Positions 8,222 through 12,527 of a stretch of 12,527 nucleotides of DNA are shown piece by piece (position 1 is the stretch's first letter; every line of letters starts with the position of its first letter). The stretch is from Pigoraptor vietnamica (lineage: Eukaryota; Opisthokonta; Filasterea): NCBI GenBank assembly GCA_943704525.1, contig CALSCQ010001864.1:1-12527 (forward strand), given 5' to 3'. The translations under genes were made by a program, and so were the position numbers. The notes below the pieces were generated by a model. The model ran no database searches. It saw only the letters and a program-made list of their open reading frames with translations, and was not told where the DNA came from.

Positions 8222-9151
8222 TCATCGCCGCCTGCAGTCACACAAAGATGTCAGTGCATTCGCATTCGTCGGTCACGGGGAGCAGGCGCACGTGCCCACC
8301 TGTCGCGATCTCGGGAACGGTCGCGGTCACGGTCGCGGTCGCGATCACGGTCACGGTCACGGTCACGCGAGCGGTCGCGGTCGCGGTCGCGGTCCCTGCG
8401 AGAGTGCGTGCGATATTGAGAATTCAGAGCTCTTGCTACCACTTGCGCGTTTTCGCAACGAAAAGAAAGCTGAGAAGAATGAATGACATTGTGGGGTGAA
8501 GTCCGAACGCACCGGTCCCTGTCACGGTCGCGATCACGGTCACGGTCACGGTCGCGGTCGCGGTCACGGTCGCGCTCACGATCACGGTCGCGGTCCCTAT
8601 TGTACCACAAAGACCGCAGAGAGCGAAACCGGTATAAGTGTCGTATCCCACGTATGGATACGCCAAATACATAGGCGTGCACACACACAATACACAGCGG
8701 GCCACGCAAGAAATAACAGTATTCTTCACCTGTCACGATCGCGATCGCGGTCACGGTGGTCGCTCCGGTCGTGACCGCGGTCCCTTTCCCTCTCGCGCTC
8801 CCTCTCCTTTTCCCGCTCACGTTCGCGCTCGTCCTCGCGCTCGTCTGTCGGACCACGCCGAGACTTGCCACCAAGACCGCCGCCTGCGCCGCACCAATGC
8901 GTTCAAGATAAGTTCTCACGCACAAACACACAACTTGCACAAACAAGACTGTAAAGTACGCACCGAGCCTTCGCGGCTTCCAGTCCCTCACGGTACGGCC
9001 TCGCTCCACGTCAACGACCACTCGTCGGTTGTGGATTTTCTTGCCGTCCGCGTGCTTGTAGGCAGCTGAGGAAAGAAAACGATCAGATAAAGCTAGGAAA
9101 GGAATGCCAGACGACACTCGAATAGACCTCCCTTACACACACACACACGCG

Positions 9152-9189
<38 letters not shown>

Positions 9190-11403
9190 CACACACATGC
9201 ACGCACGCACACGTACACAGACACACACACACACGCACACAAGTGCGACCCATTCACTCACTTCGGAGGTCTCGCTCGTGCTCATACTCGATGAAGGCGT
9301 ACCCGCGCGACCTGTTCTTCTTGGGATCCATGACAATGCGAATCTGAAGGCGCAAACAGCCGAGCGTGAGGGGAGAACGAAGCACACTAAGTCAACTGGC
9401 ATCTCGCAGCATGCACGCCGACACGCACGCGCACACATAAACACAAACACAAGCACGCGCACACACACAGGTACGCAAGGGTGAGGCGAAAAAGTAAACG
9501 AACCTTCTTGATGGGACCGTAAGACTCAAACTCCTTTTTCAACTCATCCTCAGTCACGTCGTACGCCTGCGCAACAAGCAGCGCATTAGAAACGACTGGA
9601 AGACGATTACCCATCGCCACGAAGAAGGCACCACACGCACGCGCGCGCGCACACACACACACACATGCGCGCGCACACACACGCACACACACACACGCAC
9701 ACACACACACACGCACACACACACACACACGCACGCACACACACACGCACACACGCACACACACACACACACACACACACGCGCGCGCGCACGCACGCAC
9801 GAGAGACAAGAGGCCCAGCGCCCCAAGCCCTCTAGCAACCCACAATGTGAGAGACAAACAGCGTCTTGAATGCATCCTCGGTGGCGTTTGTGTACGTGGA
9901 CGGAGCGTAGTTCTTCGTGTCCTCCTCGAGCTTCGCTTTCGCACGCTCTTCGCGCTCCTTTCGCTGCGCACGCACACGAGCGCACAAATCTCTCAGTCCA
10001 CACGCAAAGACATCCACGTGTCGCGTGATAGACACTTCGACGAGACCATTAAACCGCTGTCCACGGAGTTCACGCGCGCAAGCACCAACTACAGACGCTT
10101 ACACATACAGACCGGCATACAGACACTTACACAGACAGACCGACGTACAGACAATTACACAGACAGACCGACGTACAGACGCTTACACATACAGACCGGC
10201 ATACAGACACTTACACAGACAGACCGACGTACAGACACTTACACAGACAGACCGACGTACAGACGCTTACACATACAGACCGACGTACAGACACTTACAC
10301 AGACAGACCGACGTACAGACACTTACACACACAGACCGACGTACAGACACTTACACAGACAGACCGACGTACAGACACTTACACACACAGACCGACGTAC
10401 AGACACTTACACAGACAGACTTACACAGACAGACCGACGTACAGACACTTACACAGACAGACTTACACAGACAGACCGACGTACAGACACTTACACAGAC
10501 AGACTTACACAACAGACCGACGTACAGACGAACCACCGCCTGCCCACAAATACCCACACACACTAGCTCCAACACGAATGGAAATAAAAGCATCTTCATG
10601 CACAAAAGCAGCGCACAGCAATCATTCCTGCACACCTTCCGGGCGCGGCGCTCCTCGATCGTCTCCTTGCGCACGACGGGAGGCGCAGTCGACGGGTCCT
10701 CAAATTTGTTGATGAAGTTGGCGACGCCGAGGTACGGCGGGAACTTCTGCTCGCACAGAGAACGGCAAAGAGTGGATGAGAAGGGCAATCGGACCGAACG
10801 TAAGAAAGTTCGCTTTGATTCGCTCAATTATTTGAAAAAAAAAAAAAAGAAAGAAAGAAAGAAGGAGACAAACGTGCAAACTTCAACACTAAACAGCACA
10901 TCGAAGAACATGCGCTCGAAACCGCTTCTCACAATAAACTTGGAGCTTATAAGACTTATGCACGATAGCACTCACACACCGCCCAACCACTCAATTATGC
11001 GCACAAAACACTTCTCCCGGAAGCTCTAGTAACAACGGAGTGGGAAAAAATGTGGAATGAGGCGCGAATAGTAAATAGATGCACGCACAACCCAAGCACG
11101 CCCCAATTAGGCCTCGTTTCATACGCGCATTCACTGAGAGCCCAACGACTCCGTTATGTGAGGGGTATGTGCCATAAGCACTCCTCACTAAGACTGTACA
11201 AACAACAACCGACGCATGCACACACTACGCAAACACACGCACGCACCACGCACGCGCCGATAGTTCTTACACTGCGAACACAGACAACAATAGGACATCG
11301 AACCAACCTTCTCGTGCGGCAGGCGATCAACGGGCTCGAGATAGGGCAGCGGCAGTCGCGGCTGAAAGAGAGAGAGGAGATGCGACGGGAGATAGGCCGT
11401 CAT
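8222..11403 (-). CDS. SNRNP70: U1 small nuclear ribonucleoprotein 70 kDa (U1-70K)
   Basis: Subunit of the U1 snRNP: it binds stem-loop I of U1 snRNA and helps recognise 5' splice sites in the nucleus. Ten coding exons (complement): 11403-11308, 10746-10636, 9963-9844, 9566-9504, 9343-9262, 9065-8964, 8883-8730, 8596-8513, 8395-8300, 8231-8222; 918 nt, 305 residues. The junctions were set by alignment to the family and all keep frame. Residues 1-69 match the U1-70K N-terminal region ([42 protein letters not shown]). The RRM spans about 102-180, with RNP2 LFVSHI at 104-109 and RNP1 RGYAFIEY at 143-150. The hallmark [19 protein letters not shown] and PRRLGGGLGG follow. Residues 205-305 are an RE/RD-repeat tail ending in RRR. 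Retaining the last intron would instead end at 8251 with 318 residues. The tail is shorter than in human (437 aa). Donors vary and most are weak: GTTGGT, GTGTGC, GTGGGT, GTTCGT, GTGAGT, GTGCGT, GTGAAG, GTGCGT, GTGGGC. Confidence 0.95.
8232..8299 (-). other. U1-70K intron 9 (68 nt), possibly retained
   Basis: Donor CAG-GTGGGC, acceptor GACTGCAG. Spliced, the protein ends RRR. Unspliced, the frame stays open to TGA at 8253-8251 and ends with [15 protein letters not shown]. Both forms are plausible, so the exact C-terminus is uncertain; the rest of the gene is unaffected. Confidence 0.6.
8300..8395 (-). repeat. Hexanucleotide (GACCGN)n coding repeat, U1-70K exon 9
   Basis: The whole 96-nt exon is made of GAC/GAT + CGN codons (Asp-Arg), broken only by TCG and TCC serine codons. 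Phase 2 at both ends, so it can be skipped without a frameshift. Confidence 0.9.
8513..8596 (-). repeat. Hexanucleotide (GACCGN)n coding repeat, U1-70K exon 8
   Basis: An 84-nt exon coding uninterrupted Arg-Asp dipeptides apart from one Glu. Phase 2 at both ends, so frame-neutral if skipped. It resembles exon 9 along its length, as expected from an exon duplication or repeat spread. Confidence 0.9.
8730..8856 (-). repeat. RE/RD-coding repeat tract, U1-70K exon 7
   Basis: After the conserved [10 protein letters not shown], this exon encodes acidic/basic alternation: first Glu-Arg rich (GAGCGN/GAGAGG), then Asp-Arg rich. The Glu-to-Asp shift marks two repeat generations. Confidence 0.85.
9066..9261 (-). 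other. U1-70K intron 5 (196 nt) with long CA/TG tract
   Basis: Donor CGAA-GTGAGT, acceptor TTTCCTCAG; it splits a Thr codon (A/CT) between EHERDLR and AYKHADGKK. About half of the intron is the CA/TG tract at 9134-9219. Confidence 0.9.
9134..9219. repeat. (CA)n-type alternating tract in U1-70K intron 5
   Basis: 86 bp of unbroken purine/pyrimidine alternation, mostly CA with scattered CG, TG and one GTAC; a further CA stretch continues after a GA break to 9241. Sense strand is TG-rich. Confidence 0.95.
9344..9503 (-). other. U1-70K intron 4 (160 nt)
   Basis: Donor AAG-GTTCGT, acceptor CGCCTTCAG. It lies within the RRM between GPIKK and IRIVMDP. It contains an imperfect CA-rich stretch at about 9425-9470. 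Confidence 0.85.
9567..9843 (-). other. U1-70K intron 3 (277 nt)
   Basis: Donor ATT-GTGGGT, acceptor TTGCGCAG. It joins LFVSHI (RNP2) to AYDVTEDEL, exactly where human U1-70K reads LFVARV-NYDTTE. The intron interior is almost wholly a 170-bp alternating tract. Confidence 0.9.
9632..9801. repeat. 170-bp alternating purine-pyrimidine tract in U1-70K intron 3
   Basis: CA/CG dinucleotides alternate without a single break for 170 bp, with (GC)n blocks at both ends and one ATGC. This is the longest such run in the window and a strong Z-DNA candidate. The intron RNA would be (UG)n/(CG)n rich. Confidence 0.95.
9964..10635 (-). other. U1-70K intron 2 (672 nt), largest intron of the gene
   Basis: Donor AAG-GTGTGC, acceptor GCGTGCGCAG. 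It joins EERRARK to [11 protein letters not shown]. About two thirds of it is the 28-bp minisatellite. The true donor is weak, while the minisatellite carries many strong donor cores. Confidence 0.9.
10097..10529. repeat. 28-bp minisatellite, about 14 units, with GTAAGT on the sense strand
   Basis: The plus-strand unit runs ACTTACACAGACAGACC then GACGTACAGAC. Eleven units are 28 bp; the last three carry an internal 14-bp partial duplication (GACTTACACAGACA-like), giving 42, 42 and 41 bp. A variant unit starting GCTTACACATACAG occurs at positions 1, 4 and 7, so an 84-bp higher-order unit (variant + two standard) repeats near the start of the array. Sense-strand donor-like hexamers: 13 GTAAGT, 3 GTAAGC, 1 GTAATT. 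The period is not a multiple of three, and no stop interrupts it in two plus frames. Confidence 0.95.
10747..11307 (-). other. U1-70K intron 1 (561 nt)
   Basis: Donor AAG-GTTGGT, acceptor GCGAGCAG; it joins LPHEK to KFPPYLG. It contains a pyrimidine tract in sense (plus A14 then GAAA repeats at about 10835-10863), 90 nt or more before the acceptor, and scattered CA-rich patches near 11210-11250. No snoRNA boxes were recognised. Confidence 0.85.
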
Positions 11404-11582
11404 CTTCCCTCTCGTGGGGAATGCGTCCCCAGGCGCTACAACACGACCAACGCTCTCTCGGTGTCTGTTTTGTTTGTGTGTGCGCGCGCAGCTATGCCGC
11501 CGTGTTGCGTCAAAGAAACACGCACGAGCAGCCCTCGTGGGATAGCTCTGTTCTTAAAGAGCGAAGTATTGCGAATGGTACA

Positions 11583-11623
11583 ACACACACACACACACAC
11601 ACGCACGCACACACACACACGCG
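11583..11623. repeat. (CA)n microsatellite
   Basis: 41 bp of alternating purine/pyrimidine, mostly CA with two CG-containing breaks, in the divergent intergenic region. Confidence 0.9.
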
Positions 11624-11654
11624 AAGCTGGTTGGGTTGTCTCGGTGTGCGCCTG

Positions 11655-11696
11655 TCAGTATGGAATAACATGCGGCCATACAAAAGTCCATACTGA
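11655..11696. repeat. Perfect 10-bp inverted repeat, 22-bp spacer
   Basis: TCAGTATGGA (11655-11664) is exactly complementary in reverse to TCCATACTGA (11687-11696). It lies in the divergent promoter region, 255-296 bp before the TOM7 ATG. It could be a hairpin or a pair of protein-binding half-sites. Confidence 0.7.
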
Positions 11697-11740
11697 AAAG
11701 GCGCGATCAGCTGTTCGGAAAAGTCCACGTGAGCGGTGGT

Positions 11741-11794
11741 CTAAATTGAAATATCGCTGGGATTTTTGTGCATGTCGCACGCTTTTCAATTTAG
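11741..11794. repeat. Perfect 11-bp inverted repeat, 32-bp spacer
   Basis: CTAAATTGAAA (11741-11751) pairs exactly with TTTCAATTTAG (11784-11794). The spacer holds GTGC-ATGTC-GCAC, a smaller nested hairpin. It lies 157-210 bp upstream of the TOM7 ATG. Confidence 0.7.
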
Positions 11795-11950
11795 GACTAC
11801 ACCGGAAAAATTTGTATCCAGCATCGGAAAATTACTTTTACGAGACGCAACATGTGAATGACGTGAGCCTTTGTGGCTCGATCTCACTCTCAAAAAACGC
11901 ATTCCGCGTCTCATTTGCTGCCACTTTCGAGCACATCTCTGTATTTAAGA

Positions 11951-12416
11951 ATGGAGTTCTCAGAGGAAACGAAGGACCGCATGCGCAAGGCGACGGAGAC
12001 GGCGAAGACCATCTTCCACTACGGTTTTGTTCCACTTGTCGTGTACCTGGGTGAGTTGTGTTGGCTCACGCTCTATTCTGCGCGTCCCGTTGTTGTGGTA
12101 GCGGAGTCTTAGGATCGAGTTTTCTGTCGGTGTTCCCCGTGGGCTCACGCTGTATTCTGCGCGTCCCGTTGGTGTTGTGTTGTCTATAGCAGAGTCACAG
12201 AGGGCCAAGACTTGTGTTGATGTCCTCAGTGGGCTCGCGCTCTATTCTGTGCTTCTTTGTAAAAGATTAGTGTGGATGGTCTCAGTGTCCGTTTGTATGT
12301 GTGCGCCTATTCCTTTTTTTTTTTTAATTTCCTTTTTTCCAAGTGGACGAGTCGTAATGCTTATTTGAATTTGCAGGCCTTCGGAGCACTGGCGAAGTGA
12401 AGCAGGGCCTCATCAG
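11951..12416 (+). CDS. TOMM7: Mitochondrial import receptor subunit TOM7, partial (3' end beyond window)
   Basis: TOM7 is a small tail-anchored subunit of the outer-membrane TOM complex and modulates its assembly. Exon 1 is 11951-12050 and exon 2 is 12377-12416, giving 46 codons plus two bases; the gene must continue past the second donor. Residues 1-34 read MEFSEETKDRMRK... then HYGFVPLVVYLG. This matches the family core (human WGFIPLVIYLG, plant HYGFIPLV) at the right distance from the start. The amphipathic charged N-terminus precedes the membrane segment (about 21-36). Exon 2 adds LRSTGEVKQGLI. Donor 1 is CTGG-GTGAGT, acceptor TTTGCAG, donor 2 CATCAG-GTGCGA. Full-length TOM7 is usually about 55-60 aa, so roughly 10-15 residues are missing. 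Reading through donor 2 gives a Cys-rich end with TAA at 12469-12471, which is unlike TOM7. Confidence 0.85.
12063..12290 (+). repeat. Degenerate tandem repeat (78-90 bp) in TOM7 intron 1
   Basis: GGCTC(A/G)CGCT(C/G)TATTCTG begins copies at 12063, 12141 and 12231 (spacing 78 and 90). The first two continue identically with CGCGTCCCGTTG; the third has diverged. Each later copy is preceded by GTG (CCGTG, CAGTG). The intron as a whole (12051-12376, 326 nt) is G+T rich and ends in T-rich DNA and TTTGCAG. Confidence 0.8.
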
Positions 12417-12493
12417 GTGCGATTGCTTTCGCTGTCGTTCGCTTGGGTTGCTTTGGTGTCAATTGTTGTAATGGTGTATGTTGATAGCTAGCT

Positions 12494-12527
12494 CAGAATG
12501 CCCCTCTCTCTCTCCCTCCCCTCCCCC
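12494..12527. repeat. Pyrimidine (CT/C-run) tract at window end
   Basis: After GCTCAGAATG the window ends in an uninterrupted C/T stretch with C-runs. It may be the polypyrimidine tract before the next TOM7 exon, or a microsatellite where the contig stops. Confidence 0.7.

Larger units (their letters stand above)
11404..11950. promoter_or_regulatory. Divergent promoter region between U1-70K and TOM7
   Basis: These 547 bp separate the two start codons, which point away from each other, so the region should hold both promoters. It contains a GGGGA/TCCCC mini-hairpin (11416-11430) just upstream of the U1-70K ATG, a CA tract (11583-11623) and two perfect inverted repeats (listed separately). No canonical TATA box at a suitable distance was recognised. 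Confidence 0.55.

Noticed and set aside
8251-8674. Plus-strand Arg-Ser repeat frames (SRSRSR...) resembling an SR protein
   Set aside because: They are the complement of the Asp-Arg codon repeats of U1-70K exons 8 and 9; the minus-strand frame joins to a full U1-70K, so the plus-strand reading is a shadow.
10097-10529. CRISPR-like array of 28-bp direct repeats
   Set aside because: The repeats are contiguous with no unique spacers, vary between units, and lie in an intron of a eukaryotic gene. It is a minisatellite.
9917-11029. 370-residue plus-strand reading frame rich in [15 protein letters not shown] repeats
   Set aside because: It is the antisense reading of the 28-bp minisatellite in U1-70K intron 2 plus exon 2 and intron 1. 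The unit length is not divisible by three and it lacks stops, so long frames arise by default.
11296-11310. tRNA B-box-like GGTTCGA on the minus strand
   Set aside because: It is part of the U1-70K exon 1 donor region, the spacing to the following CC is wrong, and no A-box or cloverleaf is visible.
11942-11948. TATTTAA as TATA box of TOM7
   Set aside because: It ends only two bases before the start codon, too close to act as a TATA box for an mRNA containing that ATG.
11050-12054. 334-residue plus-strand reading frame
   Set aside because: It runs antisense through U1-70K intron 1 and exon 1, through the CA microsatellite and the divergent promoter region, and overlaps TOM7 in another frame. 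It has no recognisable domain.

Overview
This window is nuclear DNA of a eukaryote, most likely a unicellular protist. Evidence: spliceosomal introns with GT..AG borders and varied lengths (68 to 672 nt), a complete spliceosomal U1-70K gene split into ten coding exons, the start of a TOM7 mitochondrial import gene, a large multi-domain receptor-like membrane protein, and dense (CA/TG)n microsatellites and minisatellites. I cannot place the species from the sequence. Both ends are low-complexity (23 C at the start, a C/T tract at the end), as would happen where an assembled contig breaks.

Layout. 1-661: low-complexity start and an upstream region with three short palindromic elements, including GTCACGTGAC. 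662-2524 (+): intronless gene for a type II membrane protein with a canonical EF-hand loop, a GT25-like segment and a GT2 glycosyltransferase domain. 2533-2626: 94 bp of perfectly alternating purine/pyrimidine (TG/CG) in the 242 bp between convergent gene ends. 2767-7504 (-): three-exon gene for a 1386-residue protein with a signal peptide, two tandem periplasmic-binding-protein-like modules, a polytopic membrane domain and a cytoplasmic tail; its second intron holds tandem repeats. 7505-8221: AT-richer intergenic DNA with a perfect CArg box, CCATATATGG. 8222-11403 (-): U1-70K (305 aa), ten coding exons. 11404-11950: divergent promoter region with two perfect inverted repeats. 11951 to beyond the window (+): TOM7, two exons visible.

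The four genes do not form one pathway: protein glycosylation, sensing at the cell surface, 5' splice-site recognition and mitochondrial import. U1-70K and the receptor lie in tandem on the minus strand; TOM7 and U1-70K are divergent; the glycosyltransferase and the receptor are convergent.

The most interesting feature is inside the U1-70K gene. Its intron 2 carries about 14 tandem copies of a 28-bp unit whose sense strand contains the strong 5' splice-site core GTAAGT (13 exact copies, plus 3 GTAAGC and 1 GTAATT). None of the nine real donors of this gene is GTAAGT, and the donor of that same intron is GTGTGC. An intron that could bind U1 snRNP many times, inside the gene for the protein that helps U1 find 5' splice sites, suggests a possible autoregulatory decoy. 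This is inference and needs testing. The RD-repeat tail is also spread over frame-neutral cassette exons.
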